The notes beneath the pieces were generated by a model that was given only the letters and a program-made list of their open reading frames with translations, was not told where the DNA came from and made no database searches. The position numbers were made by a program, and so were the translations under genes. Positions 1 through 12,443 of a stretch of DNA of 64,000 nt are shown piece after piece; within the stretch, counting starts at the first letter, position 1, and each line of letters begins with the position of its first letter. The stretch comes from Betaproteobacteria bacterium. GTDB taxonomy: Bacteria > Pseudomonadota > Gammaproteobacteria > Burkholderiales > CAIKXV01. The stretch is from contig JAJTHE010000001.1 of NCBI GenBank assembly GCA_021298815.1, positions 1 to 64,000 of the forward strand. Reading direction: 5' to 3'.

Positions 1-1128
1 CAGGCGACCGGCCTTGCGGCGCGCGAGTTCCGCGTAGACGCCAGCGGGGAACTTCTGCAGGTAGAGCTCGTGGTCGGCCGGATCGACGCTGTCCTTGATC
101 GAGCGCCAGAACTCGAGTTCGATTTCCTGGGCGCTGCTGGCGGCCGCCGCGGGGGGCGGCGCCTGGGGACGGGAAGCCGATCCGGCATCGGCCAGGCGCT
201 GGGCCGCCGACTCGGCCATCCGCGCCGCGTCGGAGGGCAGGATGAAGCGGGTCGCGTCTTCGTCGGCCTCGCCGGCGGATTCTCCGTCTGGCGTGCCCAG
301 CAGCAGGGCGGTCAGCGCGGAAGCCATCTCGGCGGCGTTCCGGTAACGATCCTCCTTCTTCTTGGCCAGCGCCTTGTTCACCACCCGGTCTACGCCCGGC
401 GGCAGCGAACTGTTGAGGGCGGTGGGCGGCGTCGGATCCTCCAGCAGTATCTGGTTGTAGATCGTCCAGGTGCCTGCCCCGGTGAACGGCTTCTCACCGG
501 TCACCATCTGGTAGAGGATGACGCCGCAGGCGAAGATGTCGGTCCGGTTGTCGCTCGACGTGCCCTGGATCTGTTCCGGGGACATGTAGCTCGGCGTGCC
601 GACCATCGTGCCGACCTGGGTGCGCTCGGCCGACTCCGTGATGCGCGCGACGCCGAAATCGGTCAGCTTCACCCGGCCGGCGCTGTCGATCATGATGTTG
701 GCCGGCTTGATGTCCCGGTGCACGACGCCCTGCCGGTGCGCATAGCCCAGCCCGTCGAGCAGTTCGTTCATGATGCGCACGGTCGACGGGAAGTCGAAAC
801 GGTGGCCGGCATCGAGGTAGGACTTCAATTCCTTGCCGTCGATGAACTCCATCACGATGAACGTGACGTCGTCCTCGTCGCCGAAGTCGTAGACACCGAC
901 GATGTTCGGATGCGTCAGTCGTGCGACGGCCTGCGCCTCGCGGACGAAGCGCGCGGCATAGTCCCGCGCCGCCTCCTCGTCCATGATGGCACTGCGCAGG
1001 ATGGTCTTGATCGCGACCCGACGGTTCAGCTTCGGGTCACGGCCCTCATAGACGATGCCCATCGCGCCCTTGCCAAGCACGCGGACGATTTCGAAGCGGC
1101 CAAGGGACTTGCGCGGAGCTGCGCTCAT
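1..1128 (-). CDS. Serine/threonine protein kinase (3' end outside window)
   Basis: Hanks-type Ser/Thr kinase; 376 codons are visible and the gene continues beyond base 1. Seen: glycine loop GKGAMGIVYEG at residues 19-29, ATP lysine K41 (VAIK), catalytic HRDIKPAN at 137-144 and DFG at 157-159, then a T-loop ending in GTPSYMSPEQ. After the kinase domain comes an Ala/Pro linker and, near residue 345 onward, a segment (ELWRSIKDSVDPADHELYL) of a type I associate with bacterial kinases and caspase-like proteins. Start ATG is at 1126-1128. It diverges from an FHA gene with a type VI secretion C-terminal domain, so it is plausibly the PpkA-like kinase of a T6SS threonine-phosphorylation switch. That role is inferred from context; no T6SS structural gene is in view. 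Confidence 0.9.
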   Translation of the reverse strand, partial: MSAAPRKSLGRFEIVRVLGKGAMGIVYEGRDPKLNRRVAIKTILRSAIMDEEAARDYAARFVREAQAVARLTHPNIVGVYDFGDEDDVTFIVMEFIDGKELKSYLDAGHRFDFPSTVRIMNELLDGLGYAHRQGVVHRDIKPANIMIDSAGRVKLTDFGVARITESAERTQVGTMVGTPSYMSPEQIQGTSSDNRTDIFACGVILYQMVTGEKPFTGAGTWTIYNQILLEDPTPPTALNSSLPPGVDRVVNKALAKKKEDRYRNAAEMASALTALLLGTPDGESAGEADEDATRFILPSDAARMAESAAQRLADAGSASRPQAPPPAAAASSAQEIELEFWRSIKDSVDPADHELYLQKFPAGVYAELARRKAGRL

Positions 1129-1321
1129 GGGAATGGGACAGCGCCCGCACCGACCGGACCTGGCCGGGCGGGCGACAGGCCTGCGGCGGAGGATCGGGGC
1201 ACCGTGAAGACCAGACGTGTCAGGCTTGCAGGACCCTTAGTTTACGGGAATGCCTGCAGGCCGCCTACGAAATTTTTCCAGTGCACGACAATGTGTTGCA
1301 CCTGCGGCTATCATCCGCCGC

Positions 1322-2392
1322 ATGTTGTCGATCCAGTTGTTCAAGGGCGGTACGCTGGTGCGCGAGATGCGGACCGACGAGGTCCTGCTCACGGTCGGGC
1401 GCGACGCTTCCGCGTCCATCGTGCTCGAGGATCCGGACAAGCTGATCTCGCGGCAGCATGCGGCGATCGAGCGCCGGGACGGCGTGCCCTACCTGATCGT
1501 CCACTCGCGCGTGAACCCGGTGCTGGTCGATGGCCGCGTGATGCGCACCGGCCAGGCGGTTGTGCTGGCAGAGGGGGCACGGGTGACCATGTCGCCCTAT
1601 GAAATGGTCGTGAGGTTCGACGACGGGGGTGCGCCGGCCGCAGCGCCAGACCCGGCGCCCGACCTGGCACCGACGGCCGCACCGACCGGGCAGCCGATCG
1701 ACCCGATGGCCACGGCTTCCGAGGCGCGACCGGCGGCGGCCGAGGTCGAGGATCCGATCACCGAGACGACGACGCCGTGGCGACGCAACCCCGACGACGG
1801 AATGGCGCAGGCGACCGCGGCGTTCCTGCGCGGCCTCGGACTCGGACACCTCAGGATCCCGCCGGACGAGCAGGCGTTCTTCCTGGAGCGCGCAGGCGTG
1901 ATGCTGCAGTGCGTCGCCGAGTCGCTGGTGGCGATGCTGGCCGCGCGCGCGCAGCTGCGGCGAGGCCTGTCGCTGCCCGACGAACCCAGGGAGCGGGTGA
2001 ACCCGCTGCTGCAGCAGGTCAGTCCGTCCAAGGTGCTCGCGCTGCTGGTCGACCCTGGGCGGCAGGCGCACGACGGCAGCGATCCGGCGATGGAGCCGAT
2101 GCAGGCGCTGCGCGAGGCGGCCGATGCGCTGCGCGTGCACCAGGCAGCGCTGCTGTCGGGTACCCGGGCTGCGCTGCTCGGCCTGCTGCAGGCGCTGGAC
2201 CCGGAAGCCTTCGATGCCGCCGCGGCCCGCGCCGCCGGGCCACTGGGCCTCAATCGCCGCAGCCGCGCCTGGGAGGCGTTCGCCGAGGCGCATGCAGCCC
2301 TGGTGCAGCAGGCGGCAGCCGACGCGGATGCGTTGCTGCAGCGGGACTTCGTCGCCGCCTACGTCCAGCGGCTATCGCAGGCCGACGACTGA
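1322..2392 (+). CDS. FHA-domain protein with T6SS-type C-terminal domain (TagH/Fha-like)
   Basis: 356 aa. The N-terminus (about residues 1-98) is a forkhead-associated domain: conserved GRD near residue 30, ISRQHA around residue 46, and a VNPVLVDG segment; FHA domains bind phosphothreonine. After a Pro/Ala/Thr-rich linker, residues about 155-350 match the C-terminal domain of type VI secretion FHA proteins: AFLRGLGL opening, a helical MLQCVAESLVAMLAARAQLR stretch, then VNPLL and an ALREAADALRVHQAAL stretch. ATG at 1322 is chosen because the FHA fold begins at once; an in-frame ATG at 1250 would add 24 unlikely residues. Divergent from a Ser/Thr kinase, its likely phosphorylation partner by analogy to PpkA-Fha1. 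Confidence 0.85.
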   Translation: MLSIQLFKGGTLVREMRTDEVLLTVGRDASASIVLEDPDKLISRQHAAIERRDGVPYLIVHSRVNPVLVDGRVMRTGQAVVLAEGARVTMSPYEMVVRFDDGGAPAAAPDPAPDLAPTAAPTGQPIDPMATASEARPAAAEVEDPITETTTPWRRNPDDGMAQATAAFLRGLGLGHLRIPPDEQAFFLERAGVMLQCVAESLVAMLAARAQLRRGLSLPDEPRERVNPLLQQVSPSKVLALLVDPGRQAHDGSDPAMEPMQALREAADALRVHQAALLSGTRAALLGLLQALDPEAFDAAAARAAGPLGLNRRSRAWEAFAEAHAALVQQAAADADALLQRDFVAAYVQRLSQADD

Positions 2393-2441
2393 GCGGCACG
2401 TCGGACCATGCCGCGCCTGCGCCCGGCGGCGCCGGGTTGCC

Positions 2442-3245
2442 TCAGGCGCGCCACTTGCCGGCCAGCCCGTCGATCGCGTCCAGGCCCTTGGTGACCAGGA
2501 TGCCCAGCGCCGCGAGCACCACCAGCACGGCGAACACCGTCTCGGTTTCCAGCACCTGCCCGGCGAGGTAGAGGCGGGCGCCCAGCCCGAGCTTGCCCAC
2601 GACCATCTCGGCCGCCACCACCAGGATGATCGACACGCCCAGGCCGAGGCGTGCGCCGGCGAACACCGACGGAATCGCCGCCGGCAGCAGCACATGGCGC
2701 ACGATCTGCCGTTCCGAGGCGCCGAGGTCGCGCGCGGTGACCACCAGGCCCGGGTCGCACTGGCGTACGCCGAGCAGGGTATTGATGATCACCGGGAACA
2801 GCGCGCCCAGCGCGCTGATGGTCAGCATGAACGGACCGCCGGTGCCGAGCCAGATGATCAGCAGCGGGATCAGCGTTATCTTCGGCAGCGGATAGAGCGC
2901 GGCGATGAACACGTCCGCGATCGCCTGGAAGCGGCGCGACACGGCCATCGCCAGCCCCAGTGCGACGCCGAACACCAGGCCTATCGCGAAGCCGCCGAAG
3001 ATGCGGTAGAGCGTGACCGCGAGGTCGACGAACGCCTGCTTGTGGACGAACAGTTCGTAGAGGGCGACGGCGATCTGCGTCGGCCGCGGCAGGTAGAGCG
3101 AAGACACCTGGAACACGCGGCACAGCACTTCCCACGCCAGCAGCACCACTGCGACGGCGATCCAGCCGGTGACCCGGTCAGCAGGGGCCGCACCCGTGCG
3201 TACCGGCCGCAGCGCGACGTCGCCTTCCGGGGCGCGATGCTGCAT
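2442..3245 (-). CDS. ABC transporter permease (SsuC/TauC-type)
   Basis: 267 aa inner-membrane permease of the binding-protein-dependent family used for nitrate, sulfonate, taurine and pyrimidine-precursor import. A first hydrophobic helix lies near residues 26-46 (GWIAVAVVLLAWEVLC), followed by about five more; the cytoplasmic EAA-type loop is near ARDLGASERQIVRHVLLPAA. Its ATG overlaps the stop of the ATPase gene by one base (TGATG), so the two are translationally coupled. The order binding protein, ATPase, permease is usual for this class. The substrate cannot be told from sequence. Confidence 0.9.
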   Translation of the reverse strand: MQHRAPEGDVALRPVRTGAAPADRVTGWIAVAVVLLAWEVLCRVFQVSSLYLPRPTQIAVALYELFVHKQAFVDLAVTLYRIFGGFAIGLVFGVALGLAMAVSRRFQAIADVFIAALYPLPKITLIPLLIIWLGTGGPFMLTISALGALFPVIINTLLGVRQCDPGLVVTARDLGASERQIVRHVLLPAAIPSVFAGARLGLGVSIILVVAAEMVVGKLGLGARLYLAGQVLETETVFAVLVVLAALGILVTKGLDAIDGLAGKWRA

Positions 3246-4084
3246 CAGGCGCCCCCCGGTTCGCCGTGCATCGAGCGCAGGACTTCCGACTTCAGCAATG
3301 CGTAGATGCGTTCGAAGTAGCCGGCATAGCGCGGGTCATGGGTGCTCGCCACCGAGCGCGGCTTGGGCAGGTCGATGACCACCTCGGCCGCCACGCGGCC
3401 CGGCCGTGCGGTGAGGACGTAGACCGTGTCGGCCAGCAGCACCGCCTCCTCGATCGAATGGGTGATCAGCAGGACGGTCTTGCCGGTGCGATCGACCATC
3501 GCCGCGAGCTGCTCCTGCAGCACCAGCCGGGTCTGTGCATCGAGCGCGCCGAAGGGCTCGTCCAGGAGCAGCACGTCGGGGTCCATCACCAGCGCGCGCG
3601 CCATGCCCACGCGCTGGCGCATGCCGCCGGACAGCTGACCAGGATACTTGCGCTCGAAGCCGGCGAGGTCGACCAGGCGCAGGGCCTCGTGCGCGCGCGC
3701 GCGGCGCTCGGCGGCCGCCACGCCGGCCATCTCGAGCCCGAACGCCACGTTGTCCTCGACCGTGCGCCAGGGGAACAGGTTGAACGACTGCCAGACGGTC
3801 GCCATCCGTGGCGGATGCGGCATCGGCTGGCCGTCGGGGCCGATAAACGACAGGGTGCCGCGGCTGGCCTGCATGAAGCCGCGGGTGATCTGCAGCATCG
3901 TGCTCTTGCCGCAGCCGCTCGGACCGATGATCGCGGTGACCTTGCCGGCGGCGAAGCGGCAGTCCAGGTCTTCCAGCGCCAGCACGGTCGAACCGCCCGC
4001 CTCGTAGACGAGGCTGATGCCTTCCAGGCGGATCTCGGGGTGCACGGCGCCCGTGCGCACGGACGCCGGATCGGTGCGCAGCAT
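3245..4084 (-). CDS. ABC transporter ATP-binding protein (SsuB/TauB-type)
   Basis: 279 aa ATPase. Walker A GPSGCGKST at 54-62, ABC signature LSGGMRQRVG, Walker B VLLLDEPFGALD and switch histidine in LLITHSIEEA are all present, so it should be active. The Q-loop region reads VWQSFNLFPW. It powers the adjacent permease, which it overlaps by one base. Its start lies 4 bases after the stop of the periplasmic binding-protein gene, giving a three-gene operon on the minus strand. The family imports small oxyanions, sulfonates or N-heterocycles. Confidence 0.92.
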   Translation of the reverse strand: MLRTDPASVRTGAVHPEIRLEGISLVYEAGGSTVLALEDLDCRFAAGKVTAIIGPSGCGKSTMLQITRGFMQASRGTLSFIGPDGQPMPHPPRMATVWQSFNLFPWRTVEDNVAFGLEMAGVAAAERRARAHEALRLVDLAGFERKYPGQLSGGMRQRVGMARALVMDPDVLLLDEPFGALDAQTRLVLQEQLAAMVDRTGKTVLLITHSIEEAVLLADTVYVLTARPGRVAAEVVIDLPKPRSVASTHDPRYAGYFERIYALLKSEVLRSMHGEPGGA

Positions 4085-4088
4085 CGCC

Positions 4089-5189
4089 TCAGGCCGTCAG
4101 CGGGTTCTTTTCCTTCAGCCGGTTGTACGCTTCCCGCGCGGCGCCGAGTTCGAACACCTGCTCGCGGGTCACCTTGCCGCTGAACAGCTTCATCGTGTCG
4201 CGCCAGAAATCCGCCTGGAACATCGCGGAGTCGACGTTCGGCAGGCCGTTGTCGGTGAACCAGGTCCAGCGCGGCGCGGCGGCGGAGATCAGGCCTTCCG
4301 GGACCTTGGTGAACTCGGAGATGATCTTGATCACCGAGGGGTCCTTCGCGGCGGCCGCATTGTTGAAGATGCGCGCTGCATGCAGGTGGACCATCGCGAA
4401 GCGCACGGCGAGCGAGCGGTCCTTGCCGAGCAGCTTGGCCGGGGAGGCGAAGCAGGCGAGCTGCGTGCCGGGCTCGATGTCCGAGCCCGGGAACGCGATC
4501 TTGCCGGTGTTGTTCTTCTCGGCGAGGAAGGCTAGCGGCACCGGGATGTTCGCCGCATCGACCTGCCCGGCGCCAAGCGCGCGCACCAGGTCGGGGTAGG
4601 CGAGGCCGGTGACCCAGTTCACGTCGGCGAGCGGGTTTAGCCCGGCCTTCTGCGCACCGCGGCCGAGCAGGAACTGGTCGATGCCGCCCGGGGCCTGCAG
4701 GCCGAGGCGCTGTCCCTTGAGCATCGACAGGCGGTCGGTGCTGGTCAGTCCGGCTGCATGCAGCTTGTTGTTGACCACGATGGTCATCGAGCCGGAGCCG
4801 GGCCGCTCCGACCCGCGGTCGAGCATGAACTTGAACGGCGCGCCGCGCGCGATGGTGTTGAAGATGCCGGCGTTGCAGGTGGCGACGGTGAAGTCGAGCT
4901 CGCCTGCGACCAGCGCGGGGACGGCAAGGGCGCCATCGGTGAAGTAGCGGTATTCCGCGTCGATGTTCATGCGGTCCCAGAAGCCCCGCGCCTGCGCGAT
5001 GAACAGCGGACCGGAGGAGATCAGCGGCACCACGCCGATGCGGATCTTCGCCCGCGGACCCTGGGCCAGCACGTTCACGAACGGCGCGCCAGCGAGCATC
5101 GGCGTCGCGACGGCGGCAGCGGCACCCTTGAGCAGCTTGCGGCGGGCCTGTTGCGGGGCGGCGGACGGGGCGCGGGGGGAACTGGGCAT
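4089..5189 (-). CDS. ABC transporter substrate-binding protein (NMT1/SsuA-like), probable Tat export
   Basis: 366 aa periplasmic binding protein. ATG at 5187-5189 follows a GAAAGG ribosome-binding site. The N-terminus has a twin-arginine-type signal: ARRKLLKG at about 15-22, then a hydrophobic Ala-rich stretch ending near NVLAQ. The mature part begins KIRIGVVPLISSGPLFIAQA, the typical start of NMT1/THI5-like receptors, and includes GELDFTVATCNAGIFNTIARG, the loop that usually contacts ligand. An open frame extends 73 codons further upstream but lacks signal and RBS. First gene of the ABC operon. The ligand is unknown; the divergent RidA gene hints at a nitrogenous compound, which is only inference. 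Confidence 0.88.
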   Translation of the reverse strand: MPSSPRAPSAAPQQARRKLLKGAAAAVATPMLAGAPFVNVLAQGPRAKIRIGVVPLISSGPLFIAQARGFWDRMNIDAEYRYFTDGALAVPALVAGELDFTVATCNAGIFNTIARGAPFKFMLDRGSERPGSGSMTIVVNNKLHAAGLTSTDRLSMLKGQRLGLQAPGGIDQFLLGRGAQKAGLNPLADVNWVTGLAYPDLVRALGAGQVDAANIPVPLAFLAEKNNTGKIAFPGSDIEPGTQLACFASPAKLLGKDRSLAVRFAMVHLHAARIFNNAAAAKDPSVIKIISEFTKVPEGLISAAAPRWTWFTDNGLPNVDSAMFQADFWRDTMKLFSGKVTREQVFELGAAREAYNRLKEKNPLTA

Positions 5190-5226
5190 GGCGGACCTTT
5201 CGCTGATCGGAGGATGCGTGGTCCTT

Positions 5227-5234
5227 AGTATACT
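5227..5234. promoter_or_regulatory. AGTATACT palindrome between divergent ABC operon and ridA-like gene
   Basis: An 8-base perfect palindrome sits in the 130-base divergent spacer. It resembles the core of GntR-type operators and also contains a -10-like TATACT. It could be an operator or part of a promoter for either side. No regulator gene is adjacent, so this is a weak call. Confidence 0.25.
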
Positions 5235-5319
5235 TTCTGCAGCCCGACATCCGGCCCTCGGCCGCGACGGTACCGGGACGCACCCGTGACAGCCCCGGAA
5301 CACACCCAGGAGAGAGAAC

Positions 5320-5784
5320 TTGCCAGCGCACGCCAAACCGTACCAGGTGTCGCCGTCCAATCCCGACGTGCAGGAGATCCAGACCGAACCCGCGCGCCGG
5401 GTCGACATGCCCTATGCGCCCGCCATGCGCGTGACCGGCGGTGCCGACCTGCTGTTCATCTCGGGTGCCACGCCGTCGCCGCTCTACCACAAGCATCCGC
5501 ATGAACTGCACGAGCACGACCATCCGAACGACATCGGCGAACAGACGCGGCGGGCGCTGTCCGCAATCAAGTCCATCCTCGACCAGGAGGGGCTGGTGTG
5601 GACCGACGTGGTGAAGGTCACGAAGTACGTGACCGACATGCGCGACATGGATGGCATGGTCGCCGTGCTGAAGCAGACCTTCGGCGACTGGACACCGGCA
5701 AGCACGACCGTCTGCGTGAACCAGCTGTCCACGCCCGGTGCGCGCATCGAGCTGGACATGATCGCGGCCTACCGCAAGGCCTGA
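5320..5784 (+). CDS. RidA family protein (YjgF/YER057c/UK114)
   Basis: 154 aa. RidA proteins hydrolyse reactive enamine/imine intermediates; some subfamilies serve particular catabolic pathways. The family core is seen: GADLLFISGATPSP in the N-terminal half, IKSILDQEGLVWTDVVKVTKY in the middle, and an active-site-side Arg in PGARIELDMIAAYRK near the C-terminus. The start chosen is TTG at 5320 because AGGAGAGAG lies just before it (5308-5316) and the first 29 residues read as continuous protein; an ATG 29 codons later is the alternative. It diverges from the ABC importer and is followed by a hairpin terminator. The His/Asp-rich insert (HKHPHELHEHDHPND) is unusual and might bind metal. Confidence 0.85.
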   Translation: MPAHAKPYQVSPSNPDVQEIQTEPARRVDMPYAPAMRVTGGADLLFISGATPSPLYHKHPHELHEHDHPNDIGEQTRRALSAIKSILDQEGLVWTDVVKVTKYVTDMRDMDGMVAVLKQTFGDWTPASTTVCVNQLSTPGARIELDMIAAYRKA

Positions 5785-5830
5785 CGCCGCTGCCTGACGC
5801 CGGGGCCCGTGCACCGGCAAAGGTCGAAGA

Positions 5831-5855
5831 AAAGCCCGCCATCGAGGCGGGCTTT
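5831..5855. terminator. Bidirectional hairpin terminator between ridA-like gene and pckG
   Basis: A perfect 10-bp stem (AAAGCCCGCC paired with GGCGGGCTTT) around a 5-base loop lies between two convergent genes. The A-run on one side and T-run on the other suit a terminator working in both directions. Confidence 0.85.
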
Positions 5856-5912
5856 GCGATCGGCGGGGAACGGTGCTTCGCGCCCCCGGTGGTCCAGGGG
5901 GGGCTGTCGAAC

Positions 5913-7763
5913 TCAGGCCGCGCTGCGCCAGAGGTCCAGCTTCATCAGCTCGCGCTTGAGCGTCATTTCCTTCGGCAGCCGCGACTTCAGCTGCTCGAAC
6001 AGCTCGCCGTGCGACTCGATCTCCTTCTTCCATAGCTCGGCGTCGACCCGGACCAGGCGCTCGAACTGCTCGCGGCTGATGTCCATGCCGCGGAAGTCCA
6101 TGTCCTCGTAGCGCGGGATCCAGCCGAGGGCGGTCTCGGATGCGCCGACGGTGCCCATGGTCCGCTGCACGATCCACTTCAGCACGCGCATGTTCTCGCC
6201 GAAGCCGGGCCAGATGAAGCGGCCCTTCTCGTCGCGCTGGAACCAGTTCACGCAGTAGATCTTCGGTGCCTGGGTGATCGTGTGCCCGATGCGCAGCCAG
6301 TGGTTGAAATAGTCGCCGAAGTGGTAGCCGCAGAACGGCAGCATCGCGAAGGGGTCGCGGCGCACGATGCCCACCGCGCCGGTGGCCGCCGCGGTGGTCT
6401 CGGAACCCATGGTCGCCGCCATGTAGACGCCGTAGTTCCAGTTGAACCCTTCGGCCACCAGCGGCACGGTGTCGTTGCGGCGGCCGCCGAACACGAAGGC
6501 GCTGATCGGCACGCCGTTCGGGTTGTCGTATTCCGGGTCGAGGGTGGCGCAGCGCTCGGCGGCGACGGTGAAGCGCGAGTTCGGATGCGCGGCCAGGCGG
6601 CCGCAGTCCGGGGTCCACGGCTTGCCCTGCCAGTCGATGAGTTGCTTCGGCGGGGTCTCGGTCATGCCTTCCCACCAGACATCGCCATCGGCGGTCAGCG
6701 CGACGTTGGTGAAGATCGTGTCGGCGTCGAGCATGCCGAGCGCGGTGGCGTTGGTGTCGGGGCCGGTGCCGGGGGCGACGCCGAAGTAGCCGGCCTCGGG
6801 GTTGATCGCGTAGAGCTGGCCATCCTTGCCCGGCTTGATCCACGCGATGTCCTCCCCCACGGTGGTGACCTTCCAGTCGTCCATGCCCTTGGGCGGGATC
6901 AGCATGGCGAGGTTGGTCTTGCCGCAGGCGCTCGGGAAGGCGGCGGCCACGTAGCGCTTCTCGCCGGTGGGCGCGGTGATGCCCAGGATCAGCATGTGCT
7001 CGGCGAGCCAGCCCTGTTCCTTCGCCATGATCGAGGCGATGCGCAGCGCGAAGCACTTCTTGCCGAGCAGGGCGTTGCCGCCGTAGCCGCTGCCGAACGA
7101 CCATATCTCCTTGGTCTCGGGGTAGTGCACGATGTACTTGTGCTCGCGGTTGCTCGGCCAGGCGATGTCCTTCTGGCCGTCGGCCAGCGGCATGCCGACC
7201 GAGTGCAGGCATGGCACGAACTCGCCGTCGCTGCCCAGCACGTCGTAGACCTTCTCGCCCATGCGGGTCATGATGCGCATCGAGACCACCACGTAGGGCG
7301 AATCCGACAGCTCGACGCCGATGTGTGCGATGTGCGAGCCGAGCGGGCCCATGCTGAACGGAATCACGTACATGGGACGGCCGCGCATGCAGCCCTTGAA
7401 CAGCCCGCCCAGGGTGGCGCGCATCTCGGACGGCGCGACCCAATTGTTGTTCGGGCCTGCGTCGTCCTGGTTCTCGGTGCAGACGAAGGTGCGGTCTTCC
7501 ATGCGGGCCACGTCTGCCGGGTCGGAGCGCACCAGGAAGCTGTTCGGCCGCTTCTGCTCGTTCAGGCGGATCATCGAGCCGGCGTCGATCATCTCCTGGC
7601 ACAGGCGGTCGTACTCTTCCTTCGAACCATCGCACCAGACGATGCAGTCGGGTTCGCACAAGGCCGCCATCTCGCGGACCCACTCGACCAGCCGGGCATG
7701 TTTCACGTAGGCGGGCTTGCCCGACCGGCTGATCAGTTCTGCTGCTGCATCTGGACGGTTCAT
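5913..7763 (-). CDS. pckG: Phosphoenolpyruvate carboxykinase (GTP)
   Basis: 616 aa, normal length for GTP-type PEPCK (EC 4.1.1.32), which converts oxaloacetate and GTP to PEP, CO2 and GDP in gluconeogenesis. Seen: the kinase-1a loop FPSACGKTN with the hyper-reactive cysteine at C280, the metal/substrate region [14 protein letters not shown], and the nucleotide region [13 protein letters not shown], followed by GFNWNYGVY. Start ATG at 7761-7763 follows GAGGAGAG and matches the family N-terminus; upstream in-frame codons are not protein-like. It stands alone, divergent from pyrG and convergent with the RidA gene across a terminator. Its presence implies growth on organic acids or amino acids. 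Confidence 0.97.
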   Translation of the reverse strand: MNRPDAAAELISRSGKPAYVKHARLVEWVREMAALCEPDCIVWCDGSKEEYDRLCQEMIDAGSMIRLNEQKRPNSFLVRSDPADVARMEDRTFVCTENQDDAGPNNNWVAPSEMRATLGGLFKGCMRGRPMYVIPFSMGPLGSHIAHIGVELSDSPYVVVSMRIMTRMGEKVYDVLGSDGEFVPCLHSVGMPLADGQKDIAWPSNREHKYIVHYPETKEIWSFGSGYGGNALLGKKCFALRIASIMAKEQGWLAEHMLILGITAPTGEKRYVAAAFPSACGKTNLAMLIPPKGMDDWKVTTVGEDIAWIKPGKDGQLYAINPEAGYFGVAPGTGPDTNATALGMLDADTIFTNVALTADGDVWWEGMTETPPKQLIDWQGKPWTPDCGRLAAHPNSRFTVAAERCATLDPEYDNPNGVPISAFVFGGRRNDTVPLVAEGFNWNYGVYMAATMGSETTAAATGAVGIVRRDPFAMLPFCGYHFGDYFNHWLRIGHTITQAPKIYCVNWFQRDEKGRFIWPGFGENMRVLKWIVQRTMGTVGASETALGWIPRYEDMDFRGMDISREQFERLVRVDAELWKKEIESHGELFEQLKSRLPKEMTLKRELMKLDLWRSAA

Positions 7764-7996
7764 CTCACTCTCCTCGAGGTAAAGCGGCTGCGCGCGCCGG
7801 GCCGTGCTGCCGGGCGCCAGGCCCGGGCGAGGCCGGCTGCCTGCGATGCGAAAAATCAGGGCGCGAAAATACCCGTTTCGGGACGGGTTGTGGCGGAAGT
7901 TTGACACAACCCGGTGCGTCTGCCTTCCACGCGGACGCGGGCGCGCACGCGAAGGGCGTTCCCGACGCGAAGCGCCCGGCCTGCCTTCGGTGCCGT

Positions 7997-11938
<3,942 letters not shown>

Positions 11939-11996
11939 TCCCCGGACGCCGCCCCGTTCGTCGCGGGGTGGCCGTCTCCCGCGCCGGAGACAGGCC

Positions 11997-12335
11997 ATGA
12001 GGCTGCTCAGCCTGGGGCTGGCGGTGCTCATCGCGCTGCTGCAGGTGCCGCTGTGGATCGGCAAGGGGAGCTGGCTGCGCGTCTGGGAGGTCGACCGGCA
12101 GCTGGTCGCGCAGCGGGAGGTGAACGGTCGCCTGACGCAGCGCAACGAAACGCTCGAGGCCGAAGTGCGCGACCTCAAGACCGGGTACGAAGCGATCGAG
12201 GAACGCGCCCGCGCCGAACTCGGCATGATCCGGCAGGATGAGCTTTTCATTCAGGTACTTGGGAACGATCCCGCCGCCCCGGCGCGATCTGTTCCAGGGA
12301 AGGGCGTGCTCGCGCCACCGACCGGTTCCCGTTAA
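11997..12335 (+). CDS. ftsB: Cell division protein FtsB
   Basis: 112 aa bitopic membrane protein of the divisome, working with FtsL and FtsQ. Residues about 3-20 form one transmembrane helix ([18 protein letters not shown]), followed by the conserved [11 protein letters not shown] turn and a periplasmic coiled coil (about 35-70, [19 protein letters not shown]), then the short [11 protein letters not shown] motif typical of FtsB. Position after eno supports the call. The Pro/Ala tail is not conserved. Confidence 0.93.
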   Translation: MRLLSLGLAVLIALLQVPLWIGKGSWLRVWEVDRQLVAQREVNGRLTQRNETLEAEVRDLKTGYEAIEERARAELGMIRQDELFIQVLGNDPAAPARSVPGKGVLAPPTGSR

Positions 12336-12391
12336 CCGCATCGGCGGCACCCCGATGGTGCGCGTCCGGTGCCGAACGCGGCTCCGATAGC

Positions 12392-12418
12392 TCAAGTTGT
12401 CCCGTGCATGGTCGCTAA
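12392..12418 (+). promoter_or_regulatory. Sigma-28 (FliA)-type promoter of the chemotaxis operon
   Basis: TCAAGTTG, an 11-base spacer and GTCGCTAA match the enterobacterial sigma-28 consensus (TAAAGTTT, 11 bases, GCCGATAA) at 6 of 8 bases in each half with exact spacing. It lies 25 bases before the first chemotaxis gene. Known biology places chemotaxis operons under FliA as late flagellar genes. Confidence 0.65.
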
Positions 12419-12443
12419 AAGGTCGAGTTGATCTGGAGGCTCG

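Noticed and set aside
70-1602. A 510-codon plus-strand frame over the kinase gene
   Set aside because: Antisense to a kinase with all catalytic motifs; the translated sequence is Arg/Gly-rich with no recognisable family.
3586-7683. A 1365-codon open frame on the minus strand across the ABC, RidA and pckG genes
   Set aside because: It is an out-of-frame shadow in GC-rich DNA: Arg-rich, with no domain, and it overlaps well-supported genes in better frames.
7901-7906. TTGACA as a -35 box for pyrG
   Set aside because: No -10-like hexamer lies 16-18 bases downstream; the TATGAT at 8021 fits a different -35.
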